Origin: Selaginella moellendorffii
Lineage: Eukaryota > Streptophyta > Lycopodiopsida > Selaginellales > Selaginellaceae
Direction of reading: 5' to 3'
DNA: 60,000 bases
NCBI RefSeq assembly: GCF_000143415.4
Contig: NW_003314361.1
Location: forward strand, 134,653 to 194,652
In this document: positions 11,239 to 22,075 of the stretch, piece after piece
Layout of the letters: every line of letters begins with the position of its first letter
How positions within the stretch are numbered: the first letter of the stretch is position 1
Translations under genes and position numbers: made by a program
Notes under the pieces: generated by a model
What the model was told of the DNA's origin: nothing
The model's database searches: none
What the model saw: only the letters and a program-made list of their open reading frames with translations

Positions 11239-12564
11239 ATGCATGGCGCAGCGCCACGGCTCAAGGATCACCACCACGCCTCTGCTCGCTACGCCGCTCA
11301 CCAGGGCGACAGGAAGGTCCAGTGCGTTGTGGCAATAGAGGAGCGTGACAGCAAGAGCAGGCTGATGCTGGGTGCTTCCTCCTCCTCGTCGCTCTTGTGC
11401 CTTGGTATCAACACGCGCTTCTTCACCGCCAACAAGCTCATCTCCTCATCGCATTCTCGAGCTGGCCATGGGCGGCGGAGCGGCGCCATGCTGATGCTGG
11501 CCCAAACCCCGCCGCCGCCATCGCCGCCCCCGCATTCCTCGTTCCTGCCACAGCAGCCGCGCTTCCACTCGAGCTCATGCGTTCTGGCCAGTCACGGCGA
11601 GCTGGGCGCTGCAACCATTTGGCACGCTCTCCTGCCTAGCAGCTCCACCTCCAGCTCCAGCCCGTATCGCCTCTCCGCCGCCACAGCTTTCAGCAATGGA
11701 TCGTGGAATGTGGCAGGGGATGCACGCCCGGCACGCTGGCTCCAAGGGAGGCACTCGGCGTGGCTCCTGTTTGGCTTTTGTTCGTGCTTCTCCGCCGCGG
11801 TAGCGTCCAGCATGAGGTCCATAGCATGCTGCGAGGCTCCCTCCTCTCTCGATCAATCCCTCACCCACGGCAAAAAGGTTCACAAGGAGTTTGCGGTCAT
11901 AGGTACGTTGCCCGCGCAACCAGTATGTATAAGGTAGCTCAAGAGGTGACGCTGGTGGTGGTGGTGTCAAGGCATTCCTGGAGATGGACGCTGTCTTTTT
12001 CGTGCTGTGGCTCACGGTTTGTGCACCAAACAGGGCAAGCCAACGTCAGACGAGGAAACGCAGAGAGAACTTGCGGACGATTTGCGGGAAAAGGTTTGGC
12101 ATTGTACTTGGTTCGTTTGTCTGACTTGCTTTGGTTGATCCCTGCGCCTCGGAAGGTTGTGGATGAACTCGTCAAGCGCCGTGCGGAGTCGGAATGGTAA
12201 GATGGGAGACCGACATTCATTCTCATCCCACTTGAAAAGCAGGTTCATTGAAGGCGATTTCGACGAGTACACAAGACGGATGAGGCAAGCAAACGTGTGG
12301 GGCGGCGAGCCGGAGCTCCTCATGCTATCGCATGTCCTCGGGTAACAAGCTATCTTTCTTTCATTGGGCTCACTTATGTTTGGATCCAGGTTGCCGATCA
12401 CAGTTTACATGGCCGATGAACGCTCGAACGGTGTCATAGCGATTGCAGAGTACGGGCAAGAATACGGGAAAGGCAAAGGAAATCCCATCAGAGTGTTGTA
12501 CCATGGGTTTGGACACTACGATGCTCTCCTGATGCCGGGCGACGCTGGTCAGGGCGGTGAGTAA
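11239..12564 (+). CDS. OTU-domain cysteine protease (deubiquitinase)
   Basis: Cleaves ubiquitin from substrates. Exons 11239-11902, 11972-12093, 12156-12196, 12243-12341 and 12390-12564 give 366 residues. The N-terminal half is low-complexity up to a conserved plant block (GSWNVAGDARPARWL, SAWLLFGF). The OTU domain starts at IPGDGRCLFRAVAHG, with catalytic Asp-Gly-x-Cys, and continues with EETQRELADDLREKVVDELV, SEWFIEGDFDEYTRRM, NVWGGEPELLMLSHVL and the catalytic His in LYHGFGHYDALL. It most resembles the Arabidopsis At3g57810 (OTU4) type from memory. The final codons CAGGGCG|gtgagt form a strong donor, so an alternative last exon after 12620 is possible. The N-terminus may be organelle-targeting. 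Confidence 0.88.
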
Positions 12565-13532
12565 CGCAGCAGGGTGGAAGCGATACCACAAAAAGTTTGG
12601 TTTTGAAGATATCTTTGTCCAGAGGTCCAGTAATCTGGACTGAGAAACAAGCAAACCAGTCGAGAGCTTAGAGAGGCTGAGATAGCTGAGCTTGCTCCTC
12701 GGCCTGAGGAACTAAAAACTTTGATGACAAAGGAGCTGCGTCCTCACAATTAACTTGTCTCACCCGTCATACGCACAAGTCAGTCACCGGAGATCAATCG
12801 ACCACGATCCAAGTGACCGTTTCCACAGGTACGTCGTGTTTGATTCGCGGCATATTTTAGAAGCTAAACAAATGGCATGGCGAATTGTTTATGGACAGTT
12901 TGAAAGGCTATACTGTTCGCTCACTGCTATGCGCCTAGTGTGGAGTGTGTGTGACTTTCTAAAAAAATAACAGTGTAAGCTTCGAAAACATCTTCTCCAT
13001 TCGCAGGCAATCACTGCGAGTGGAGATCCTACCCATAAAAACAAGAAAGAAAATCGAAGCCTGCAAAGCTTTGTCTTGTCCTGGCAATGGCACCAACGGC
13101 CGGGATGGAGGCGGGGGATTCAACGGTGGGGATGGAGCGCTGTCTTGCTCGGTCATGGCGCCCGACACACAACTCACATACAGCTCTGCGTTGTTTCCAC
13201 TTTGGCTTCGCGGGCCTTTTGGGCTTTTTGGCATCGCCCCCTTGATTCCGGTTGCGCAGTTGCAGCTGCCCATAAAAGAGTTTGGTGCGTGCGACGGAAA
13301 GTTGGAAAGCAATGTCCGCTCTTCTAATCCTCCTGGGATCCATCTCATTGCTATCTGGACAAATTTACCCCGAGATCCATCCATCCTCGTGGATAGCTAA
13401 GCAGTAATGTGGGGATGGAGGAGCAACAGCACCCGCCACCAGGCCTTTCAGGCCTCTCAGGTTTGTTGTCGAGGCAATGTGCGCACTACCCCGTAGGTCC
13501 CGGAGGAGCTAGCACAACGTAGATAGCGTTGG
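12565..13532. other. Intergenic region upstream of the receptor kinase
   Basis: About 970 bp. ORFs of 70-140 codons occur on both strands (for example 12959-13384 minus and 13020-13400 plus) but overlap each other, have no recognisable motif and no consistent splice context. I see no gene here. Confidence 0.5.
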
Positions 13533-16168
13533 ATGATTTGCTCGGCGATGGTGGCGGTGTGGTGGCTGGCAGCAGCAGCGGTGCTGGTGCTGCTGGTAGA
13601 GCACGCACTGGCCCTGAATTCGGACGGGTTGAGCCTGGTGGCATTCAAGCGCGGCATCTTCAGCGACCCCGAGAGAGCGCTGTCGGACTGGGACGAGTCG
13701 GACGCCACCCCGTGCCGGTGGAGCGGCATTAGCTGCACCAGCATTCGTGGCGAGTCGGAGCCGCGCGTGCAGGGCGTCATGCTGGCCAAGAAGCAGCTGG
13801 TGGGATCCATGTCGCCCGACCTGGGCTCGCTCTCCTACCTCGAGCACCTCAACCTCCGCCAGAACCAGCTCATTGGGGGTCTCCCGCCCGCGCTCTTCAA
13901 CGCCTCGGCCCTCCAGACGCTCCTCCTCTCCGACAATGATCTCTCGGGGCCCCTGCCCGCCTCCATGTGCGGCACCGCCGCCAGCCTCGACACGCTCGAT
14001 CTGTCGGGCAACGGCTTCTCGGCCACCATACCCGACTCCATCGCCTCGTGCACCGCCCTCCACTCGCTCGTCCTCAGCGGCAACCGCCTCACGGGTGGCA
14101 TTCCTCTGGGGCTGTCCCGGGCGCCACTCCTCCGCCTGGATCTCTCCAGCAACCGGCTGACGGGCGCCATCCCCGACGACCTTGGCGGCTTGCTCCAGCT
14201 CCAAGGCACGCTCAACCTCTCGGACAACAACCTCTCGGGCCCGATCCCGCCATCGCTGGGCAGGCTCCCGATCTCTCTCAGCATAGATCTCAGCTTCAAC
14301 AATCTGTCGGGTCCCATTCCACTCAACGGCACGCTGTCCAACCAAGGACCCACTGCCTTCCTCGGCAACCCGGGCCTCTGTGGGCTCCCGCTCAAGACCA
14401 AGTGCGACGACGCCGCCACCACCCCGCACGGCGTGTTTGGAGGTGGAGGTCCATCGGGCTCTGGCCCGCCTAGCACGAGTGCGGGCACGAGCACGAACAC
14501 CAACACGAGCACGGCCTCCACCCGCAACAGTGGTGGCCGGCTTGGCACCAAGCAGGTTGTAGCCATCGCTGTGGGCGACTCAGTGGGCATCTTGGTCATT
14601 GCTTGCGCTCTCACGTACTGCCTCTACTGTAGGAGGAATGGCAAGGGGTCCAAGACATCCAGCTGCAACAGCATCGGTCATCGATGCTGGCCATGCTGCT
14701 CCTGCTGCTGCTGTGCCAGCGCTAGAGGTGACAGGTCGGAGTCGGAGGACACGGACAATGAGGAAGGTGGCGGCAACAACGCCAGCATGCACAAGCATCG
14801 CGTGGTCGGCAGCGAGAGTGGCGAGCTGGTGCACTTCGACCAGGAGTCCGAGAAGCAGTTCGATCTGGATGCGCTCCTGCGCGCGTCTGCCTACGTGCTT
14901 GGCAAGGGCAGCTCCGGCATTGTGTACAAGGCCGTCATGGATGGCGGCCTCACGGTGGTGGTCCGAAGGCTGGGAGCGGAGGGAGAATTTGGAGCGGGCG
15001 TGGATGCCACCACCAGCAACCCCGCCTCTAAGAAGGTGGTCAAGGAGTTTGAGTCGGAGGTGAAAGCAATCGGCTCCCTGTGCCACCCCAACGTCGTTGC
15101 ATTGCGAGCCTACTACTGGGGAATGAACGAGAAGCTGCTCGTCTACGACTTCATGCCCAATGGGAGCTTGGCAGCCGCCATGGAGCAGCACCAACAGCAC
15201 TGGATCCGCTTGCAAGACAGCACCCAGCACCAGCAGCAACAAGGTACGAAGATGATGATTTGGATTTGTTCCCTCACTCACTCCTGCACACACGCACAGC
15301 AGCGATCTCGGCAGCGGACGACGAGTGGCTTCTGTCGTGGCCGCAGAGGCTGAGCATCGCCAAGGACGTAGCTCGCGGCCTGTCCTTCCTCCACGACGGC
15401 ACGGCAGCACGCATGAGAAACATCCACGGTAATCTCAAGCCGTCCAACATACTGCTGGATGCCAACCGCGCGGCCCGCATTGCCGACTTCGGTGTCGTGC
15501 GGCTCACCGAGATCCTGGCCTGCCACGACACTCTCTCCTCCTCCACGTCCTCCCTGCGCTCGGACGTGGCGCCTGGCAACAGGTCCTCCAGGTCCAACGT
15601 GGACGTCCCCACCGCCGTGGACCAGCACCTGGACGTGGGTCCATCCTGCGGCGGTAGCAGCTCCAGCCTGAGCTTGTACTCGGCCACCGCGTCCATCTAC
15701 CGGCCACCCGAGGCGGCGCATCCCAACTCCCGGCCCACGCACAAGTGGGACGTCTACTCGTTCGGTGTGATCGTCATGGAGATGTTAACCGGCTCGGCAT
15801 CTGCGCACCTGGCCTCTTCGGACGTGGACATGGTGCTGGCCGTGAGGAGGATGCTGCTGTCTTCCTCCTCCAAATACTCCGTTGCAAGCTTCGATGGGGA
15901 TCCGCTCTTGAAGCCACCTGCTGCTCCGCACGGTGGTGTCGATTCATCAAACAGTGCGAGCAGTACGAGCAGCAGTAATGCCAATGCCACAGGGAGCAGC
16001 AGTAGCAGCAACAACATGACAACGACGATGCTCATGGCTGGCATCCGTGCCGAAGCGGAGGCCATGGAGCTACTGCAGCTGGCTCTGCGCTGCGTCTCTT
16101 CGTCTCCAGAGCAGCGGCCCAAGATGAAGCATGTCGTCGAGTCCCTGTCCAAAGTTGGTACCACCTGA
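13533..16168 (+). CDS. LRR receptor-like kinase, probable pseudokinase
   Basis: Plasma-membrane receptor of the plant LRR-III-like class. Exons 13533-15243 and 15300-16168 join over a 56-bp intron to 859 residues. In order: signal peptide (about 1-29), LRRNT (LSDWDESDATPCRWSGISC), six to seven LRRs (LVLSGNRLTGGIPLGL), the FLGNPGLCGLPL cap, a Ser/Thr/Gly-rich spacer, one membrane helix (about 341-364), a Cys-rich juxtamembrane stretch, and the kinase domain from about 454 (LGKGSSGIVYKA). The VAIK lysine position reads VVVRRL. The HRD motif is HGN (NIHGNLKPSN), lacking the catalytic Asp, although DFG is kept (IADFGVVRL). Signalling through partner kinases is therefore likely (inference). An alternative start is Met6 (13548). 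Confidence 0.88.
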
Positions 16169-16210
16169 TGGTGATCAAATTCAATTCCCCCTCGAGCGGG
16201 GCCGGCCACC

Positions 16211-19200
16211 TCAGCCGGATGCATACGTGTTCGCCATGAGCACGTAAGCTGCGCTATCACGGTCGTCCAGTTTCTGTATCGCCTCGAACGCCACCTTTGC
16301 TGCCTCAACATTCTTCCACCTCTGGCACGACGCCAGCAGACTCTTCCACACGCTCAATCCCTTCACCGGCATCTCCATTGCCAACGCAGCCGCTTCCTCT
16401 AGGCGATTAGAACGCCCCAGCAAGTCCACCATGCAGCTGTAGTGCTCGTACCAGGGAGCAATGCTGAAGCGCGGGGAGGCCATGAGTTGGAAGTAGTGCT
16501 TCCCCTGGTCGACCAGGCCCGCGCGCCCGCATGCCGTGAGGAGCGACAGGAAGGTGAAACCGTCCACCTGCAAGCGTCGCTCCAGCATATCGTCAAAGAG
16601 GCCAAACACGCGCTGTGCGTCTCCCTGGTGGCTGTAACCCGTCATGAGTGAGTTCCATGCCACAGACTCCTTGGCAAGGAATGCAGCCGAGGAGTCGAAT
16701 ATGTGTTGGGCGTCCACCATGCTCCCGCACTTGCCAAAGAAACTGATTAGAGAGCTTGCTACCAGGACGTTCTTCTCCTCCATCAGTCCGGAACCGCGCA
16801 CCTCGTCGGAAATCGTCCGTCCGGCCTCCAAGTCCCCTTTGCTGCCACAGGCTTGGAGTGCTCCAGCGTAAGTCAGAGCATCCGGTCTAACCCCTTGGCG
16901 TTTCATGCGTGAGAAGAGCTGCATCGCGCAGTCAGGCTCGCCGTTATGAGCACAGCCAAGAATGATGGCATTCCAGGTAACAAGGTTGACGTTGCGCTCG
17001 GGCATCCGGTCGAAAACCTCCAGTGCCTCTCGTGTGCTCCCACATTTGCTATACGCATCGATGAGGCTACTTCCCAAAAATGCATCAAGCTCAGGTCCAT
17101 TGTCAACAAGCTGCGAGTGGAGACCCCTGACCTCCTCCAAGTAGCATGCTTTTACGTCCTCTCCGCCACCAGGACCTGCTTTAGAAGCTCCACATGAGCA
17201 AGCACTTAGCGCAGCCATGAAAGTCCTGGAACTCGGTGTAAAGCCTTCGTCTTGCATGCGTCTAAACAAACTCAAAGCCTCTCCTCCATCACCGGCTTGA
17301 GCATAGCCAGATATCATCGCGTTCCAGCACGACACGTCACGGACTTGCAGCTTGTCAAAGACCTCCCGACCATCTGCTATGCTTCCACACTTCGCAAAGA
17401 AACCAACCATACTGCTCCCGAGAGTGCCATCGTTGTCTAACCCGGCGCTGCGGATCTCGGTCTGGATGCCTCTGCCGCGTTCCAAATCCCCGATGCTTCC
17501 ACAGGCCTTGAGAACGGCAGCAAAAGTTCGAGCGTTTGGTAAAACACCCTCCGCTTTCATGCGTGCAAACGCGTCGAGCGCGGAGCGTGCGTCACCATTG
17601 TCAACATATCCCAGGACGAGCGCATTCCACGATCCGATGTCCCGGTGCTGCCGCGGCATTGCTTCAAACACCTGCCGAGCCTCGTCAAAAGCACCACACC
17701 TTGCATAGGCGTCGATCAGAGTGCTGCCTAGGAGGCCCGCTCCCTCCGTGCTCTTTGAAAGCCGAGAGTGAATGTCCCTTACTCGTTTCAAAAGCTCTGG
17801 CTTGGAACGCCCGCTTGAGTTTGCACACCCGTTGAGCACAGCGGCAAAAGTTCCAGAGCCGGGTAAGTATCCTTCGTCTTGCATGCGCTGAAACAAAATA
17901 TGAGATGCGTCACCGTGTCCACAAGAAGCACAGCCTTGGATCATGGCGTTCCACAACACTTGATCGTGCGAAGGCATGCTGTCGAATACTTGAAACGCAT
18001 CGTCGAGCCTGCCGCATGCCGAGTACATCTCCAAGAGAGTGCTCGCAACGTACACGTCCGCCTCCACCCCTCTCCTGACAAGCTGGGAGTGAATACCCCT
18101 TCGCTTGTCTACGCTTCCAGCTTTGTGTTCTTCACAGGCGCAGGCCTTGAGCACAGCAACGAACGTCCGGGCATCTGGCTCGCAGCTCTCCTCTTTCATT
18201 GCCGAAAAGGCTTCAAGGCACTTGTCGCCATGTCCGTTCCGAGAGTAAGCCATAAGCATGCTGTTCCAAAGAACCGTGTCCCGGTGCACCACCTTGTCAA
18301 AGACGGAGCGAGCATCCGTGAGTGCTCCACACTTCGAATACATGTCCACCAAACTGTTCGCTACAAACACATCCAGAACGTGGCCACTCTCTACAATGCG
18401 GGCGTGTAGAGCTCGCCCCTTTTCGAGAGCAGCCGTCTTGACAAGCCTGGCGTTGCCACCTCCGCCGTCAAGCTGATAGCATCCTTGCTCCGTGGTAGCA
18501 AGGGAAATGCAAGCTCCCAGGGCCGCCACAAACGTAGCAGCATTTGCCTGGACGCCTCCACAGCGTTGCATGCGTTCCACCATCTCCAACGCGGTGTGCC
18601 AGTCGCTAGCCTCGTCGCTGCGTGCGTACGCCCCGATCATGGCATTCCATAGAACCACATCACGATTTACCGTTCTCTCAAAGATCCTGCGCGCTTCCGC
18701 CAACTCGCCACCTCTCGAGAACAAATCCACCAGCGCGCTTGCAACAAACACGTCTGCCTCGAGCCCGGACTTTGAAACAAGGGAATGGACAGCTCTCCCA
18801 TGCTCCATCGCCATCATCTTCTTCTGCCCCTTGCTCGTATCCTCGAGCAGGAGAGCAGTGCAAGCCTTGAGAGCAGCCAGGAGAGTCCGAGCGTCGGGCA
18901 AGAAGCCTTGGTTTCGCATCTGGCCAAACAGTCGCAGAGCAACGTGCGCTTGGCCGCCGCGAGCACAGCCCATGATGAGAGAATTCCACGACACAACGCT
19001 GCGCTGCCGCATCCTCTCAAACGTTTGGCGTGCCAATGCCAAGCTGCCACACTTGGCGTACATGTCCACCACACTGTTTGCCACCACCAGGCCCATGCCG
19101 CCCTCCTCCTCGCTGCCCCGCTCCTCCACCACCGAGCCATGGATTCTCATTCCGCTTGTCAGGTCTCCCCGCCGCCCGCATTCTTGGAGCGCCGCCACAA

Positions 19201-19303
19201 CCACTGACTCGCTTGGCGTCGCGCCCTGCGCCCGGATCTGCTCGTACACTTGCAACGCATTGGCAGCGACGGACGTCCCCGCTCTCCCCCCTCGGCCCCT
19301 CAT
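16211..19303 (-). CDS. PPR protein, 1030 residues
   Basis: Intronless organellar RNA-binding protein of the PLS class. Repeats run almost end to end in P-L-S triplets, for example VVSWNSLIMGCARGGQAHVA, GFLPDARTLLAALKACTALL and VASALVDLFSRGGELAEARR. The array finishes with HYSCMVDLLGRSNRLEEAAA, LSVWKSLLASCQRWKNVEAA and an E-like tail (DSAAYVLMANTYASG). No DYW domain. The open frame reaches back to 19435, but those 44 residues (many Phe, Thr, Arg) precede MRGRGGRAGTSVAA; I chose the ATG at 19301-19303, though a start at 19435 could supply a targeting peptide. It converges on the receptor-kinase gene, with 42 bp between the two stops. Confidence 0.9.
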   Translation of the reverse strand: MRGRGGRAGTSVAANALQVYEQIRAQGATPSESVVVAALQECGRRGDLTSGMRIHGSVVEERGSEEEGGMGLVVANSVVDMYAKCGSLALARQTFERMRQRSVVSWNSLIMGCARGGQAHVALRLFGQMRNQGFLPDARTLLAALKACTALLLEDTSKGQKKMMAMEHGRAVHSLVSKSGLEADVFVASALVDLFSRGGELAEARRIFERTVNRDVVLWNAMIGAYARSDEASDWHTALEMVERMQRCGGVQANAATFVAALGACISLATTEQGCYQLDGGGGNARLVKTAALEKGRALHARIVESGHVLDVFVANSLVDMYSKCGALTDARSVFDKVVHRDTVLWNSMLMAYSRNGHGDKCLEAFSAMKEESCEPDARTFVAVLKACACEEHKAGSVDKRRGIHSQLVRRGVEADVYVASTLLEMYSACGRLDDAFQVFDSMPSHDQVLWNAMIQGCASCGHGDASHILFQRMQDEGYLPGSGTFAAVLNGCANSSGRSKPELLKRVRDIHSRLSKSTEGAGLLGSTLIDAYARCGAFDEARQVFEAMPRQHRDIGSWNALVLGYVDNGDARSALDAFARMKAEGVLPNARTFAAVLKACGSIGDLERGRGIQTEIRSAGLDNDGTLGSSMVGFFAKCGSIADGREVFDKLQVRDVSCWNAMISGYAQAGDGGEALSLFRRMQDEGFTPSSRTFMAALSACSCGASKAGPGGGEDVKACYLEEVRGLHSQLVDNGPELDAFLGSSLIDAYSKCGSTREALEVFDRMPERNVNLVTWNAIILGCAHNGEPDCAMQLFSRMKRQGVRPDALTYAGALQACGSKGDLEAGRTISDEVRGSGLMEEKNVLVASSLISFFGKCGSMVDAQHIFDSSAAFLAKESVAWNSLMTGYSHQGDAQRVFGLFDDMLERRLQVDGFTFLSLLTACGRAGLVDQGKHYFQLMASPRFSIAPWYEHYSCMVDLLGRSNRLEEAAALAMEMPVKGLSVWKSLLASCQRWKNVEAAKVAFEAIQKLDDRDSAAYVLMANTYASG

Positions 19304-19648
19304 CTTCGCACACCATACCTTCGTCTTCCTGGTCCACTCAGCCCTAACTTGGCAGCGCGTTGGTGGAATTGAATTGTGGTACCTTTGCTGGAAATTTGTT
19401 GTTATAATAAACAAAAAATGTGTGAAAAATGACACGAAGACGAATCCTGATTGAGGATGCTCAGTCCATTTTTAGCTCACCAAATCGAAAACAAATTTTC
19501 TACCGTTTCTCAACACATACACCATATCTATAATCCAATAGTAATAAAATGCACCCTCTTGTTCATTATCATGCTCATCCTTGTAAGCTCAAGCTTCCCC
19601 GTACAGATCTATATGATTCTCACCTCGGAAACAAATTCCAGGCAATGT
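19304..19648. other. Intergenic, with one copy of a dispersed repeat
   Basis: No gene found. Positions 19533-19551 carry a 19-bp sequence that recurs exactly at 41150-41168, and the similarity continues into the neighbouring ORF (see the repeat entries). Confidence 0.5.
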
Positions 19649-19745
19649 CTACATCCTCGTAGTATCCAGATTGGTAATCACAGTTGATAATGCCACTCTC
19701 ATAGCAGAGAAGTCCTCATGTTTGTCCCATGTCTTCCTCACAATC
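19533..19745. repeat. Dispersed repeat, copy A (paired with 41150-41324)
   Basis: Two exact blocks are shared with 41150-41324: 19 bp at 19533-19551 (ATCCAATAGTAATAAAATG) and 20 bp at 19726-19745 (CCCATGTCTTCCTCACAATC). They are 193 bp apart here and 155 bp apart in copy B, with patchy similarity between. This looks like the 3' end of an unrecognised gene family or element. Copy A overlaps the end of the ORF at 19649-20116. Confidence 0.6.
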
Positions 19746-20116
19746 TTATGGTTTGAATACCAAAACTTCTCTTCATGCTCAAGAGGCTCCCGGGGCGATA
19801 AAGCCAAACAATATATCTTCGAAGTCGCTGGAGGCACTTTGATCAAAAGGTCGTGACCATGGTAGTAACTCGCAACCCTGAGGGAATGAGAATCCCGTAC
19901 TCCAACCTTGATTGCGTGTTGCCAGCAAATATAACCCCTGAGATCTGGAATGTATGCAGAGCTATATGAATCTGCAGCTCTTCTCTCTAAAAATGTTGTC
20001 ACTACATTTATAATTTGATTCCCGACCACCATAACCATGCTTGCAGACAAGGCCACCCTTAAAGGCAGCAACATTGGACAAATTTCCAAATTGAAATCCC
20101 ATGGCAACCTCGGCAA
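19649..20116 (-). CDS. Unrecognised ORF, 155 residues, possible gene remnant
   Basis: I do not recognise the protein. The frame is open for 155 codons and looks coding in its second half (YICWQHAIKVGVRDSHSLRV, EHEEKFWYSNHKIVRKTWDK), without membrane segments or a signal peptide. A second frame (19962-20168) is open just upstream on the same strand (YFAEVAMGFQFGNLSNVAAF). Together they suggest one protein with a frame break or a missed intron near 19970-20110. The end of this ORF matches a decayed copy at 41150-41400, so it probably belongs to a multicopy lineage-specific family. Start codon and function are unknown. Confidence 0.35.
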   Translation of the reverse strand: MPRLPWDFNLEICPMLLPLRVALSASMVMVVGNQIINVVTTFLERRAADSYSSAYIPDLRGYICWQHAIKVGVRDSHSLRVASYYHGHDLLIKVPPATSKIYCLALSPREPLEHEEKFWYSNHKIVRKTWDKHEDFSAMRVALSTVITNLDTTRM

Positions 20117-20271
20117 AATAGTTCTCCGCTTTAGATTTCAGATTCGAAATTTGGGAAGATGCAGTCAATTGTGTCGATCACGAACTAACTTGCGAGGCTA
20201 AAAGACCTTGAATACGTCCGGCACGACTGTGGGTGAAGTAATACATACCACTTTTTTTTATGGTCTCCTTG

Positions 20272-21288
20272 TTATGCAAGTTTCGGAACCGGCGTCACTT
20301 TCTTTGGTGGTGGGTTGCCGCCGGCAAGAAAAACATAGCAGAAAAACCCGAGCATAGCTCCGCTACATGAACAACATCTCAGTTAGAAAAACAATCCAGG
20401 CCTATGGTAGGAGACTCACCTCACGAGTGAAGCCAGCATTGGCAGTAGAGACACTCTCTGGCGTGCTTTCCCAAGCTGCACGAGAAAAATCACAAACGCT
20501 ATGGCTGCCAGGGAAAGAAGTCAGCCATGCCACCAGGAGGGCAATGGAAATGGAGCGCTAACCTGCCTGGCCCTGAACGTAAGACATGGAGGACTTTCCC
20601 TTCTTCCAGGCGTTTAAGCTGGAGACGCTGAGCATCAAGAGAAGACCGCCCAAGACGAGGCCGACTTGTATAGCCCAAGCGCTGCCAGTGAGTATGAACG
20701 AGGCGACACCACTCGCAACAAGGACTCCTCCTGCGGATCAAAGAGCAAAGCTTATATATAAGAGAAAAGACGCTTATAAGAGGGAAATAGAAATAAGCTA
20801 TCACCCACACCATATGGGATGCCCAGGCAAAAGTCGTGGAGCTTGGCCCCCTTGGAGTGTTTCTCGTTGCCCGCCGCGTCCAGGATGTCTTTGACGCGAT
20901 GGAGGCTGTGATCCACGGCCTGCTCATCCTCCTCCTCGCCCAGCAACGCCGCAGTCACACCAAAATCCCCTTGATCTTCGGTCAAGACACTAGGGTCTAC
21001 AGAGTCGATCCGGCCAGAATGATCGTCCAATTCGTCCCCGGATCCTGATCCTGAGGCCTTGGAGGATGCCAAGTCATATGGGGATGGATGAAGGCTCGCT
21101 CATTCTTTTCTTAGACTTACCATGTCCGAGTCGTGATCCAGGGAAAAGCGCGAGAATTGGGAGCTCCATCGAAATGTAGTGGAACAAGGGCGCAGCTGGA
21201 GCTTGCGGAGAGGGATGGAGCGCGATCGAGAGATGGATCGAGTATAGCCGAGCCCTACCGGCAGTGGCCTCAGTCCAAGTGCCTCCAT
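20272..21288 (-). CDS. FAX: FATTY ACID EXPORT (FAX) / TMEM14 family protein, plastid-targeted
   Basis: Plastid inner-envelope proteins of this family export free fatty acids. Exons 21121-21288, 20811-21057, 20563-20730, 20420-20504 and 20272-20362 give 252 residues with consistent phases. Residues 1-56 are Ser/Arg-rich with few acidic residues (LGYTRSISRSRSIPLRK), a good transit peptide. An acidic linker follows, then the TMEM14 core: KLHDFCLGIPYGG, VLVASGVASFILTGSAWAIQ, VGLVLGGLLLMLSVSSLNAW, a third helix in the AIAFVIFLVQLGKARQR exon, and GAMLGFFCYVFLAGG. The tail is Pro/Lys-rich. It shares a 116-bp divergent promoter with the HD2 gene. Confidence 0.85.
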
Positions 21289-21404
21289 TCCGGGAATCGA
21301 ATGAATCGACGGCCGCGATTTGCTGGATTAAAGCGCTGGGTATATTCTTTGGCATACAACGGCTCATTTCTTACTAGGGCTAGGGTTTAAGGCACGGCGC
21401 GGCT
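21289..21404. promoter_or_regulatory. 116-bp divergent promoter (FAX / HD2)
   Basis: The start codons of FAX (-) and HD2 (+) are 116 bp apart. A telo-box-like AGGGTTTAA is at 21382-21390, just 15 bp before the HD2 ATG. No clear TATA box. Confidence 0.45.
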
Positions 21405-22042
21405 ATGGAGTTTTGGGGTAAGCGCGAGCGCTGCTAGAGAAGGCGAAGGCGAAAAAGCTTAATCCTTTTCTTGTTGCAGGCGTCAAGGTCTTACCATCCA
21501 AGTCTATCAAGTGCCCAGTGGAGGATTCGAGCTATTTGCACATCTCGAATGTAAGCCAAGATCAAGCTGGACGAAACCCCGTGTAACGTGTTTGTTTTGC
21601 AGGCTGCTTTGGGCGAGGTGGGATCATCCGCCAAGAATGAACGCGTGATCTTGCGACTTAAGACGCAAGGCGAGGAGATTGTTTTGGGCACGCTCATACC
21701 CGGCCAACGCGATCATATTGCGCTAGACTTGATCATTAGCAAGTCTTTCCAGCTCTCGCACAACAGCAGTACGCTGGCTGTGCACTTCTCGGGCTACAGA
21801 ACGGAAGGGTCGGGTAAGAGAACGTTTTTTTCGCCCTGACCAGCGGACGCACTTACATCTGGAATGTTTACAGGCGAGCTTCAGGAGCTGGATAGGGAAC
21901 ATGACCGTGGTGTCCGGAAGGAAAACGGTGTGTTATCTTGTTTAACTACCATCTGCTCTTCTCATGCGCTTGGTTCTTGCACAGGAAATGTCAAAGTTCC
22001 GTTAGGCTCGAGCGATAGCGAGAGCGACAGCGATGACGATGA

Positions 22043-22075
<33 letters not shown>

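Noticed and set aside
12959-13400. Overlapping ORFs upstream of the receptor kinase
   Set aside because: Open in several frames on both strands, with no conserved feature or splice context.
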